Of a DNA stretch of 16,671 nucleotides, positions 1-7,304 are shown one piece after another. Under the pieces are notes generated by a model, which was given only the letters and a program-made list of their open reading frames with translations, did no database searches and was not told the origin of the DNA. The stretch is from Chitinivibrionales bacterium (GTDB taxonomy: Bacteria > Fibrobacterota > Chitinivibrionia > Chitinivibrionales > JANQEN01): NCBI GenBank assembly GCA_030593665.1, contig JAUVGS010000005.1, forward strand, positions 1-16,671, in the 5' to 3' direction. A program made the translations under genes and the position numbers. Position 1 is the stretch's first letter. Every line of letters begins with the position of its first letter.

Positions 1-1
1 C

Positions 2-502
2 ACCTTCGAGAATGAGGTCTACAGCGACCTTACCGGTGAACGTGGTGTGCTTATGGGCGCCCTCGCCGGGATTATGGAAGCCCAATATGAGGTGCTCCGC
101 AAGCATGGGCACTCTCCCAGCGAAGCGTTTAATGAAACCGTCGAAGAACTGACCCAGAGCCTGATTCGCCTGGTGGATGAAAATGGCATGGACTGGATGT
201 ACTCAAACTGTTCTGCCACGGCTCAACGGGGCGCGCTGGACTGGAAACCGAAATTTAAAAAAGCAACACTGCCGGTGTTTAACGAGCTGTATAAACGGGT
301 AAAGGATGGCGTTGAAACAAAGCGGGTTATTTCGGTATGCGGCAAAAAGGACTATAAACAACGGTTGGACAATGAGCTGTCCGTCATGGGTAATTCGGAG
401 ATGTGGCGGGCAGGAAAAGCTGTCAGATCACTGCGGCCAAAAGAAAAAGCAAGGGTTATTACGAAAGCAACCAAGGGAATCATCGGCAGGAAAGGTAATT
501 AG
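2..502 (+). CDS. ilvC: Ketol-acid reductoisomerase, C-terminal part (5' truncated by window)
   Basis: The frame is open from base 2 to the TAG at 500-502, giving 166 codons without a start, so the gene begins before the window. IlvC performs the NADPH-dependent isomerisation and reduction of acetolactate or acetohydroxybutyrate in valine, leucine and isoleucine synthesis. The visible part is the all-helical knotted C-terminal domain: DLTGERGVLMGALAGIMEAQ, then SEAFNETVEELTQS with the metal/substrate-binding acidic residues, then NCSATAQRGALDW with the conserved substrate-binding Ser/Thr region, and near the end a W-AG-VRSLRP segment. The wording resembles enzymes of Bacteroidetes. The tail after VRSLRPKEK is basic and looks lineage-specific. 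It is followed on the same strand by leuA after 91 bases, which include a strong hairpin. The identity is secure; the N-terminal Rossmann domain cannot be judged. Confidence 0.95.
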   Translation, partial: TFENEVYSDLTGERGVLMGALAGIMEAQYEVLRKHGHSPSEAFNETVEELTQSLIRLVDENGMDWMYSNCSATAQRGALDWKPKFKKATLPVFNELYKRVKDGVETKRVISVCGKKDYKQRLDNELSVMGNSEMWRAGKAVRSLRPKEKARVITKATKGIIGRKGN

Positions 503-525
503 ATTTTATTATTGCATTATTTTTT

Positions 526-570
526 ATTGGATGTAGAGGGTTTGTCATGATAAACCCTCCGACATCCAAT
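526..570 (+). terminator. Long inverted repeat between ilvC and leuA (terminator or attenuator candidate)
   Basis: Left arm ATTGGATGT (526-534) plus GAGGGTTT (536-543) pairs with AAACCCTC (552-559) plus ACATCCAAT (562-570). That is 17 base pairs with one small internal loop and an 8-base apical loop. No U-run follows on the + strand; the T-run lies upstream (521-525). It is therefore not a textbook intrinsic terminator and may instead be a processing or mRNA-stability hairpin setting different ilvC and leuA levels. The hairpin ends 23 bases before the leuA start, leaving the leuA ribosome site outside the stem. Confidence 0.55.
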
Positions 571-593
571 TTGTCAATGAAGAAGGTATTATA

Positions 594-2132
594 ATGAAAA
601 ACAAGGTCTATATTTTTGATACGACACTGCGTGACGGTGAACAGGCGTTACCATCAAGCCTTTCAGTTGAACAGAAGCTCCATATTGCCCGTCAGCTCGC
701 CCGTCTGAAAGTCGATATCATTGAGGCCGGCTTTCCGATATCCTCACCAGGAGATTTTAATTCTGTCCGGACAATTGCCCAAAAGGTAAAAGGGCCGGTT
801 ATCTGCGGCCTGGCCCGGACCGTTGAAAAAGATATATTGACTTGTGCTAAAGCAATAAAACCTGCTGAGCGTGCCCGTATTCATACGTTTATCGGAACAT
901 CAGCTATTCATACTAAAAAAAAGCTGCGAAAATCAGAAGCGGACGTTCTGGACATTGTGTCCCGAAGTGTAAAACTTGCCCGACGGAAATGTGATGATGT
1001 CGAATTCTCACCGGAGGATGCGGGGAGAACAGGCATAGACTTCCTGTGCCGGGTAGTGGAGACCGCTATATCCTGCGGGGCCACAACAATCAATATTCCT
1101 GACACCGTGGGGTATACCACGCCTGAATATTTCGGTGGAATGATTCAGACCTTATTCAACAGGGTGCCCAATATCGATAAAGCAATTATCTCGGTTCACT
1201 GTCATAATGATCTTGGCATGGCAACGGCAAATTCCATTACAGCGGTGAGCCATGGCGCCCGGCAGGTTGAATGCACCATTAACGGACTCGGTGAACGGGC
1301 AGGCAACGCAGCACTTGAGGAAATCGTGATGACTATCAAGCTGCGCAAAGACCTTCTGAAGGTTAAGACCGATGTCAACACCAAAGAAATAATGCGCGCC
1401 AGCAGATTAGTTCGCGATATCTGTGGTGTGCCGGTGCAGCCTAACAAAGCTATCGTCGGTGGGAACGCCTTCTCCCACTCTTCCGGCATTCATCAGGATG
1501 GCGTACTCAAGGCAAAAAAAACTTATGAAATTATGACGCCACAGTCCATCGGCCTGAAAGAAAACAGGATGAATTTAACAAGCCGTTCAGGGAGTCATAT
1601 GGTAAAGAATCGGCTGTTTGGCCTTGGCTATGGCAACGAAGAAATTGACATGGATGGTTTTTATAAGAAATTCATTGTCCTTGCAGATAAAAAAGGCACG
1701 GTATACGATGACGACCTTATAACGATCATGGAGTCAAAAAGCTCTGCAGATATGAAAGATTTTTATACGTTACAATATCTTAATGTTTCAAGCGGCACGG
1801 GAACGGTTGCTACTGCGACCATACAAATTCGTGCCGGAGGTAAAGTCTTTCAGGAGGCCGCAACCGGTGATGGCGCTGTAGATGCGACGACAAAAGCTAT
1901 TGACCGTGTCGTGGGGTATGCTATTCAAGTACAGGATTTTCATCTTGACGCAATAACCCGGGGACGAGAAGCTCTTGGTAAAGTGAGAATAAATGCCAAA
2001 TCACCGGAAGGAGGCTTTACCGGGATCGGCACGAGTACCGATATTGTCGAAGCATCGGCATTCGCCTATATGGATGTGATAAATAAAATTGCCCGAATGA
2101 AAAAATTCGGGAAAAAAACTAAGACACTGTAA
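594..2132 (+). CDS. leuA: 2-isopropylmalate synthase
   Basis: A 512-residue protein, the normal length for LeuA, which condenses 2-ketoisovalerate with acetyl-CoA as the first committed step of leucine synthesis in the cytoplasm. The HMGL-like TIM barrel shows FDTTLRDGEQ (residues 8-17, with catalytic Arg13 and metal-binding Asp14), SVHCHNDLG with metal ligands His202 and His204, and NGLGERAGNAALEE (230-243). A linker with GIHQDG follows, and then a C-terminal LeuA dimer/allosteric domain from about residue 380 with a GTGTVATATIQI strand and, near the end, GIGTSTDIVEASAFAY. The regulatory domain is intact, so leucine feedback is likely, although that is inferred. The ATG at 594 has an AGAAGG ribosome site about 10 bases upstream. 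It sits between ilvC and leuB on the same strand, and the cimA product further on is a paralogue. LeuA is preferred over CimA because of the HCHNDLG and GERAGNAALEE wording. Confidence 0.96.
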   Translation: MKNKVYIFDTTLRDGEQALPSSLSVEQKLHIARQLARLKVDIIEAGFPISSPGDFNSVRTIAQKVKGPVICGLARTVEKDILTCAKAIKPAERARIHTFIGTSAIHTKKKLRKSEADVLDIVSRSVKLARRKCDDVEFSPEDAGRTGIDFLCRVVETAISCGATTINIPDTVGYTTPEYFGGMIQTLFNRVPNIDKAIISVHCHNDLGMATANSITAVSHGARQVECTINGLGERAGNAALEEIVMTIKLRKDLLKVKTDVNTKEIMRASRLVRDICGVPVQPNKAIVGGNAFSHSSGIHQDGVLKAKKTYEIMTPQSIGLKENRMNLTSRSGSHMVKNRLFGLGYGNEEIDMDGFYKKFIVLADKKGTVYDDDLITIMESKSSADMKDFYTLQYLNVSSGTGTVATATIQIRAGGKVFQEAATGDGAVDATTKAIDRVVGYAIQVQDFHLDAITRGREALGKVRINAKSPEGGFTGIGTSTDIVEASAFAYMDVINKIARMKKFGKKTKTL

Positions 2133-2190
2133 TAGAGATATAACACTTTAAACAGATTCAGAAATTAATATAATAACAGAAAGGGCCTTG

Positions 2191-3255
2191 ATGAAATCGT
2201 ACAATATTGCGCTACTACCCGGAGATGGTACCGGGCCGGAGGTACTTCGTGAAGGAGTAAAAGTTCTTGAAGCGGTATGTCCGAAGTTTGACATTAAACT
2301 CAATTACACGGAATTTGATTTTGGCGGCGAACGGTACCTGCGCACGGGAGAAACGCTTCCTGACAGTGCATTGGAAGAACTTAAAAAATTTGATTCAATT
2401 TTTCTCGGTGCGATAGGCCATCCGGATGTCAAACCCGGTATTCTTGAACTCGGAATACTCCTCAAGGCACGGTTTGTGCTTGACCAGTATATCAACCTCC
2501 GGCCGGTAAAACTATATCCTAATGTTGAGACACCGCTTGCAGGTAAAGGGCCGGAACAAATCGACTTCGTCGTCGTGCGTGAAAACACCGGCGGTATTTA
2601 TACCGGTATGGGTGGCGCCGCTATGGTCGGCACTCAGGATGAGATTGCATCACAGGTCATGGTATACTCCCGACCCGTGGTTGACCGTTGCCTGCGCTAT
2701 GCTTATGACTATACACGAAAAAGGGACAGAAAAAAGATGTTGACACTGGTGCATAAATGTAATGTTCTGACCCATGTCGGCGACCTGTGGGTACGCGCAC
2801 ACGAAGAGATCGGTAATGCCGAATATCCGGATATCAAGCAGGATTATAACCATGTGGATGCATGCACTATGTGGATGCTAAAAACGCCGGAATATTATGA
2901 TGTTATAGTCACCGCCAACCTGTTCGGTGATATTATTACTGATCTGGGCGCTATGATCCAGGGTGGTATGGGCATTGCCGCCGGTGGCAATATTAATCCG
3001 AACGGGGTCTCCATGTTTGAACCTATCGGTGGAAGCGCGCCGAAATACACCGGCATGAACTGCATCAATCCGCTTGCCCAGATTTTTGCCGGCAGCATGA
3101 TGCTTGAGACACTTGGTGAGGATGCTGCTGCAAAAGCAGTTGACAAAGCAATATATGACCTGCTTGCTTCAGGAAAAATTAAAAGTATGTCGGCGGGCAA
3201 AATGGGCATGAGTACGACTGAGGTCGGTGACTATGTGGCATCACTGGTGTCATAG
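2191..3255 (+). CDS. leuB: 3-isopropylmalate dehydrogenase
   Basis: A 354-residue member of the isocitrate/isopropylmalate dehydrogenase family. LeuB oxidises and decarboxylates 3-isopropylmalate with NAD+. Visible motifs are LLPGDGTGPEV at residues 8-18, substrate arginines in LLKARF, NLRPVKLYP and VVRENTGGIYTG (Arg94, Arg104, Arg130), HKCNVL with catalytic Lys189, HVDACTM with Asp223, and NLFGDIITDLGA with metal-binding Asp247 and Asp251. The nucleotide loop near 276-288 reads FEPIGGSAPKYTG, whereas classical LeuB has HGSAPDIAG. Overall wording is closer to actinobacterial-type LeuB than to the E. coli enzyme. The ATG at 2191 is chosen because AAAGGG lies 5 bases before it; a TTG at 2188 is directly upstream and possible. 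It follows leuA by 58 bases with no strong terminator, so co-transcription is likely. leuC and leuD are not adjacent. A related decarboxylating dehydrogenase is possible, but the context favours LeuB. Confidence 0.9.
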   Translation: MKSYNIALLPGDGTGPEVLREGVKVLEAVCPKFDIKLNYTEFDFGGERYLRTGETLPDSALEELKKFDSIFLGAIGHPDVKPGILELGILLKARFVLDQYINLRPVKLYPNVETPLAGKGPEQIDFVVVRENTGGIYTGMGGAAMVGTQDEIASQVMVYSRPVVDRCLRYAYDYTRKRDRKKMLTLVHKCNVLTHVGDLWVRAHEEIGNAEYPDIKQDYNHVDACTMWMLKTPEYYDVIVTANLFGDIITDLGAMIQGGMGIAAGGNINPNGVSMFEPIGGSAPKYTGMNCINPLAQIFAGSMMLETLGEDAAAKAVDKAIYDLLASGKIKSMSAGKMGMSTTEVGDYVASLVS

Positions 3256-3290
3256 TTGAGTGGTCTGGTTTAAAATACTATGAAGTAGTA

Positions 3291-3395
3291 TCGTCCTCGT
3301 CCCTCCACCTCGGGCAAAACAAGTGCCACGGGCACTTTGCCTTCGTTTCCGGCTTTAATTTTTTCGAGTACGACGACGAAGACAACCACGAGCAC
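3291..3395. repeat. Palindromic REP-like intercistronic element between leuB and cimA
   Basis: The 160-base spacer between leuB and cimA contains a perfect hairpin AAGTGCC-acg-GGCACTT (3321-3337). It is enclosed by outer arms rich in TCGTCCTCGTCC (from 3291) and CGAGTACGACGACGAAGAC (from 3365) that are imperfectly complementary. The low-complexity GACGA/TCGTC wording is unlike the surrounding coding sequence. A T-run occurs at 3359-3364, but 22 bases after the hairpin. It may be an interspersed palindromic repeat or an mRNA-processing structure. Only one copy is visible, so its family status is inferred. Confidence 0.45.
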
Positions 3396-3415
3396 AAGTA
3401 AAAGGTATAAAAAAT

Positions 3416-5005
3416 ATGGCTAAAACAAAATCCATAACAATCTACGATACGACCCTGCGTGATGGTAATCAGGCGATCGGTATCGGTTTCTCACTCGCTG
3501 ACAAAATTCGTATTACTGAGAGGCTTGATGACCTCGGACTGCACTATATCGAAGGCGGTTGGCCAAATCCGACAAATACGGTCGATATCGAATTCTACAA
3601 ACAAATTGCGAAGATAAAACTTAAGGCTAAGATTGCCGCCTTTGGCAGGACAAAAAGTCCGGATACGACTCCAGGGCGTGATCCTTTCCTTAAAATGCTG
3701 GTGAAAACCAAAGCACCGGTTGCCACTATCTTTGGTAAATCGTGGGACCTGCATGTAAAGAAAGTAATACGGTGTTCACTCAATGAGAACCTGGATATGA
3801 TCGCCGAATCCATTCGGTATCTGAAAAAACATATGGATGAGGTTATTTACGATGCCGAGCATTTCTTTGACGGCTATTGTGCCAACAAAGCATACGCACT
3901 GAAAACACTCAAAGCTGCGCAGGAAGCCGGTGCTGATATACTGGTGCTCTGTGATACCAATGGCGGTGTTCTTCCTGCCGATTTTATTCAAATCTTCAGA
4001 GAAATAAAGGAACAGATTTCATTGCCGCTTGGCGTGCATATGCATAATGATACCGGGTGTGCAGAAGCGAACTCCTTTCTTGGTGTTGACGAAGGCGCGG
4101 TGCAGGTACAGGGTACGATGAATGGCATTGGCGAGCGGTGCGGCAATGCAAATTTGTGCACCATTATTCCCGGACTGCAACTCAAACGGGGATATCGGTT
4201 GTTAAGTGACGAACAAATGAAAAAAATAACAGAGACGTCATTTTTCATCAGTGAAATTGCTAATGTGTCACATGATTTACGTTACCCGTATGTCGGTGAA
4301 TCTGCATTCTCCCATAAGGCCGGCTCCCACATTGACGGTGTCCGGAAGGTACGCGAATCATTTGAGCATGTCCCACCCGAGTCTATTGGAAACAAAAGGC
4401 ATTTCGTGCTTTCTGATCAGGCGGGGAAAGGAACTATATTGGAAAAACTGAAAAACCTGTGTCCCGACCTGGATAAAAATGATCCACTTGTAAACAAGCT
4501 GTTGGATAAAATCAAGACCATGGAATCCGGCGGTTATCATTTTGAGGCAGCGGACGGTACCTTTCAGCTTATCGTGCAGCACTTCCTGGGAAATGTTTCA
4601 GAGCCGTTTTCCGTCAAAGGTTTCCGGGTTATTGAAGAAAAACGGGAGAACGGCGAGATGTTCTCCGAAGCAACGATAAAAGTTGAAGAGGGTAACGAAT
4701 TTGAGCATACCGCAGCAGAAGGCGATGGGCCGGTTAATGCGCTCGACAATGCCCTTCGTAAAGCACTAGTAAAATTTTTCCCCTCGCTGAAAGAGGTGAA
4801 ACTGGAGGACTTCAAAGTCCGCGTCCTTGATGAGCGCGAAGGAACCGCAGCGCAGGTACGGGTACTCATTGAATCGTCGGACGGCAGGGAACGATGGGGC
4901 ACTGTCGGTGTTTCAACAAATATCATCGAGGCTTCATGGTTGGCGCTTATTGACAGTTTAAAATACAAATTGATGAAAGACTCTACAAAAACAAACGCGG
5001 GATAA
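3416..5005 (+). CDS. cimA: (R)-citramalate synthase
   Basis: A 529-residue HMGL-family synthase that condenses pyruvate with acetyl-CoA to citramalate, the entry to 2-ketobutyrate and isoleucine without threonine deaminase. The barrel shows IYDTTLRDGNQA (9-20; Arg15, Asp16), HYIEGGWPNPTN, VHMHNDTGCAEAN with metal ligands His208 and His210, and NGIGERCGNANLCTIIP (236-252). A LeuA-type dimer/regulatory domain follows from about residue 390, with GEMFSEATIKVEE and EREGTAAQVRVLIES segments. DGNQA with GGWPNPTN and GERCGNANL are typical of the cimA branch (TIGR00977-type) and not of LeuA or homocitrate synthase. The start ATG at 3416 has AAAAGG about 12 bases upstream, slightly far. Placement between leuB and ilvE supports the role: LeuB and the isopropylmalate isomerase can process citramalate to 2-ketobutyrate in known citramalate pathways. 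The stop overlaps a small 5-bp GC hairpin (4997-5011). Confidence 0.94.
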   Translation: MAKTKSITIYDTTLRDGNQAIGIGFSLADKIRITERLDDLGLHYIEGGWPNPTNTVDIEFYKQIAKIKLKAKIAAFGRTKSPDTTPGRDPFLKMLVKTKAPVATIFGKSWDLHVKKVIRCSLNENLDMIAESIRYLKKHMDEVIYDAEHFFDGYCANKAYALKTLKAAQEAGADILVLCDTNGGVLPADFIQIFREIKEQISLPLGVHMHNDTGCAEANSFLGVDEGAVQVQGTMNGIGERCGNANLCTIIPGLQLKRGYRLLSDEQMKKITETSFFISEIANVSHDLRYPYVGESAFSHKAGSHIDGVRKVRESFEHVPPESIGNKRHFVLSDQAGKGTILEKLKNLCPDLDKNDPLVNKLLDKIKTMESGGYHFEAADGTFQLIVQHFLGNVSEPFSVKGFRVIEEKRENGEMFSEATIKVEEGNEFEHTAAEGDGPVNALDNALRKALVKFFPSLKEVKLEDFKVRVLDEREGTAAQVRVLIESSDGRERWGTVGVSTNIIEASWLALIDSLKYKLMKDSTKTNAG

Positions 5006-5158
5006 ACCCGCAAGTAAGTTCCTTATCAGATTCCTTTCTAACCGAAGAAAGCATTCGGAATAAAGTATTGTAACAAATAAATTTGTAACCAATACCTAAA
5101 AAACAAGAAAGCAATCTGTAAGGTACTAATGGGAGTATTATAAAAAAGGCGGGTTATC

Positions 5159-6178
5159 ATGAGTAAAAATTTCGACTGGCAGAATATAGGTTTTCAGTAC
5201 AGGAACACGGGATCATATGTGAAAGCTGCATTTAAAAACGGCGCATGGCAAGATATCGAACTCTGCAACGATGAATATATACCGTTGCATATTGCTGCGA
5301 CCTGTCTGCATTACGGGCAGTCCTGTTTCGAGGGGTTAAAGGCATTTACCCAAAAGAACGGCGTCGTCGCGAGCTTCCGGCCTGATGAAAATGTGAAACG
5401 TCTGATACGAACCGCGCACCGGTTACTAATGGTTCCGCCGACCGAAGAGCTTTTTCTTGAAGCGGTCAATACCGTTATAAAAGAAAATATCGATTTTGTG
5501 CCGCCCTATGGTACCGGTGCAAACCTTTATATCCGGCCGCTCCTTATCGGCGTAACACCGCGTATTGGACTGCAGTCAAGCGAAGATTATAATTTTTATG
5601 TGCTCGCCATGCCTGTCGGGCCGTATTATAAAGACGGATTCTTCCCGATAAAAGCATGTGTGCACGAAGAGTATGACCGTGCCGCACCCAAAGGCGTCGG
5701 TAATATTAAAGCCGCGGGAAATTATGCTGCCGGTATGAAGGGTGATATGGAAATGAAAAAGAAAGGCTATCCTATTTCACTCTATCTTGACTCGGCAACG
5801 CATATCTGTATCGATGAATTCAGCACATCAAATTTTATCGCTATAACCGCTGACAAACGGTATGTTACACCCAGTTCAACATCAATTCTGAAAAGTATTA
5901 CCAATAAAAGCCTTCAGGCCCTGGCTGAAGATTTCGGATTTACCGTAGAGCAAAGGCCAATACCATTCTCAGAAATTGATCAATTTGTGGAAGTCGGTGC
6001 ATGTGGAACTGCTGCGGTCATTACACCAATTTACTCAATAACCAAGGGCGATAAAGAGTATACATTCGGCAGTAAAGACAAAGCCGGTGAAACATTAACA
6101 CGTCTTTACAACGAACTTCAGGGAATTCAATACGGTGAAATTGAAGACCGGCATGGATGGATGATACCGGGAGAATAA
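5159..6178 (+). CDS. ilvE: Branched-chain amino acid aminotransferase (class IV, PLP)
   Basis: A 339-residue fold-type IV aminotransferase that transfers the amino group between glutamate and the 2-keto acids of valine, leucine and isoleucine. Length and wording fit the longer BCAT type (eukaryote-like), not the ~310-residue E. coli IlvE. Seen motifs are CLHYGQSCFEGLKAF (49-63), FRPDENVKRL, LYIRPLLIG (123-131), VGNIKAAGNYA with PLP-binding Lys184, the glutamate and loop ICIDEFSTSNF, VTPSSTSILKSITNKSL for phosphate binding, and EVGACGTAAVITPI. The ATG at 5159 has AAAGGCGGG nearby as ribosome site. It lies 153 bases after cimA, a longer gap than elsewhere in the cluster, so it could have its own promoter; the gap holds an imperfect TTGTAAC-type repeat (about 5069-5095) but no clear promoter. 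It closes the amino acid cluster. Confidence 0.95.
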   Translation: MSKNFDWQNIGFQYRNTGSYVKAAFKNGAWQDIELCNDEYIPLHIAATCLHYGQSCFEGLKAFTQKNGVVASFRPDENVKRLIRTAHRLLMVPPTEELFLEAVNTVIKENIDFVPPYGTGANLYIRPLLIGVTPRIGLQSSEDYNFYVLAMPVGPYYKDGFFPIKACVHEEYDRAAPKGVGNIKAAGNYAAGMKGDMEMKKKGYPISLYLDSATHICIDEFSTSNFIAITADKRYVTPSSTSILKSITNKSLQALAEDFGFTVEQRPIPFSEIDQFVEVGACGTAAVITPIYSITKGDKEYTFGSKDKAGETLTRLYNELQGIQYGEIEDRHGWMIPGE

Positions 6179-6275
6179 TGATGTAATGGATTACCAGAGG
6201 AGGAGAAAAAACACTTGCTTGTAACAACTATTCCTGTTTTTCATCATTCCACTATTTCAAATAAACATTCGTTCT

Positions 6276-6304
6276 TTGAAAAATAATACCGCTTTTATTA
6301 AAAT
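6276..6304 (+). promoter_or_regulatory. Sigma70-type promoter for ssrA
   Basis: TTGAAA (6276-6281), a 17-base spacer and TAAAAT (6299-6304) make a near-consensus promoter. Transcription would start near 6311, leaving about 30 bases of leader before the mature tmRNA 5' end at 6342, as expected for an RNase P-processed precursor. Confidence 0.65.
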
Positions 6305-6341
6305 TTAAACTAGATTATACGGCAAAGTACTATTCTCTTTG

Positions 6342-6696
6342 GGGGGTGTACTGGCTTTCGACGTATTGTGTGATATCCAGGCAGCATGTCGAGGACACCG
6401 GTTGGCCTCGTTAATCATCCGGTACAACAATAAGTGCAGAAGATTATTCTTATGCCATGGCTGCTTAATTAAAAGCAGCAAACCTCGCTGTTGGGTGGCG
6501 TTCCCCGGTAGTGAGGTCAAGCAGGACGCTGGGTATCCGGGAGGTATCGACCGGGTATTGAGATTAACCGGTACTAATCCTGAAGTAAGCTTGTCTGCCG
6601 GCGTGCGGCAGGATGATATTAAATGGTAGACTAAACATGTAGCGGCCTGTGTTGACTGCTTTGCGGACAGGGGTTCGACTCCCCTCACCTCCACCA
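6342..6696 (+). ncRNA. ssrA: tmRNA (transfer-messenger RNA)
   Basis: A 355-nt tmRNA that rescues stalled ribosomes by trans-translation with SmpB. The alanine-acceptor end is formed by GGGGGTG (6342-6348) and CACCTCC (6686-6692), with a G-U pair at the third position as required for alanyl-tRNA synthetase, followed by encoded ACCA (6693-6696). The T-arm GGGG-TTCGACT-CCCC lies just before it. The 5' domain GTACTGGCTTTCGAC is the standard tmRNA start. A first pseudoknot can pair ACCGG with CCGGT near 6397-6424. A helix GCTGCTT/AAGCAGC surrounds the tag stop codon. The gene is one piece, not permuted. No clear terminator follows; the STAS gene on the other strand ends 17 bases downstream. Confidence 0.97.
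6436..6468 (+). other. tmRNA tag reading frame (AEDYSYAMAA)
   Basis: Reading from resume codon GCA at 6436 gives A-E-D-Y-S-Y-A-M-A-A and TAA at 6466-6468. The tag has the usual hydrophobic-Ala-Ala degron end for ClpXP-type proteases, with AMAA in place of the commoner ALAA. I recall the Chlorobium tepidum tag as ADDYSYAMAA, one residue different. The resume codon is placed by the preceding ATAAGT, which resembles the TTAGTC preceding the E. coli resume GCA. The stop falls in helix 5. Confidence 0.85.
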
Positions 6697-6713
6697 TACT
6701 ATCTATCATTACA

Positions 6714-7040
6714 CTATAATGCATCCAGGGAATCAACGATCCTGGCAATGGTATGGATACTGGCATTGTGGAAAACATCATGTACAAAACCGGAAGTTAT
6801 ATAGAAAACAAGCTCCTTATTATTATCCACATAGAGTCGTAAACAGTAGATAAACACACCCAACCAGTTACTGTCAACGAAATTTATTCTACTGAGATCC
6901 AACACAACCAGTGGAGGTGATTTTTTGACAAAGGCTTCAAGTTTCCTGGATAATTTAATAGCATCGCCCCCACGTATCTGGCCATGAAGTTCAAACACAG
7001 GAATGTCGTTATATTTTGTCAGCTTTACTTTTACGCCCAT
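6714..7040 (-). CDS. Single-domain STAS protein (anti-sigma factor antagonist-like)
   Basis: A 108-residue protein consisting only of a STAS domain, the fold of SpoIIAA and RsbV. The N-terminal strand ends in FELHGQIRGGDA (16-27), and the diagnostic region VVLDLSRINFVDSNWLGV (45-62) holds Ser57, aligned with the serine phosphorylated in SpoIIAA and RsbV. The usual DSSGLG or DSTGLG is here DSNWLG, so the two positions after the serine are unusual (Asn58, Trp59). The likely role is a partner-switch regulator controlled by a serine kinase, but no anti-sigma kinase, phosphatase or sigma factor gene is adjacent, so the partner is unknown. The start at 7040 has GAGA about 5 bases upstream. It is transcribed towards tmRNA and away from alaA, with a 264-base AT-rich divergent spacer. 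Confidence 0.8.
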   Translation of the reverse strand: MGVKVKLTKYNDIPVFELHGQIRGGDAIKLSRKLEAFVKKSPPLVVLDLSRINFVDSNWLGVFIYCLRLYVDNNKELVFYITSGFVHDVFHNASIHTIARIVDSLDAL

Positions 7041-7136
7041 AAGTCTCTTTTACTATAAAATAGAAAATTATGTTTGCAATAATACAAATAATTGCTTACT
7101 AATAAATTACATTAAAACAAACGCATTATTGTCGGA

Positions 7137-7148
7137 TTATTGCAATAA
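7137..7148. promoter_or_regulatory. 12-bp perfect palindrome in the STAS/alaA divergent spacer
   Basis: TTATTGCAATAA is a perfect palindrome, and a partial copy TTTGCAATAAT lies at about 7073-7083, about 65 bases away. The spacing and dyad symmetry would suit a dimeric regulator serving the divergent STAS and alaA genes. The AT-rich background makes chance occurrence possible. Confidence 0.25.
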
Positions 7149-7172
7149 AAAGTTTAGTGCTAATTAAAATTA

Positions 7173-7200
7173 TTTACGGAATACCGTTTTTAGATATAAT
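7173..7200 (+). promoter_or_regulatory. Candidate promoter of alaA
   Basis: A perfect -10 TATAAT (7195-7200) is preceded at 16 bases by TTTACG (7173-7178), four of six matches to -35. The predicted start near 7207 gives a leader of about 100 bases to the ATG at 7305 and rules out translation from the in-frame codon at 7200. The leader has a 7-bp inverted repeat ATACATT/AATGTAT (7251-7277) of unclear meaning. Confidence 0.5.
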
Positions 7201-7304
7201 TGCACATAAACAATAAGTGCAAGCAGAATATTTTTTTTTCTTATTCTTTAATACATTCCAAAGTCACTTTAATGTATCGATGGAATTATTTGGTGAGGAT
7301 ACCT

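Noticed and set aside
2188..2190. TTG start for leuB
   Set aside because: The adjacent ATG at 2191 has the better spacing to AAAGGG; the difference is a single residue.
6697..6713. Genomic island attachment at the tmRNA 3' end
   Set aside because: No integrase gene and no second copy of the tmRNA 3' end were seen in the window.
6305..6787. A 160-codon open frame on the - strand across the tmRNA
   Set aside because: It is antisense to the tmRNA and overlaps the end of the STAS gene; its open state follows from RNA sequence constraints and it resembles no protein family.
7200..7304. A 35-residue N-terminal extension of the alanine aminotransferase
   Set aside because: It lies on or just after the TATAAT box, lacks family similarity, and the ATG at 7305 has a good ribosome site and matches the E. 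coli AlaA start.
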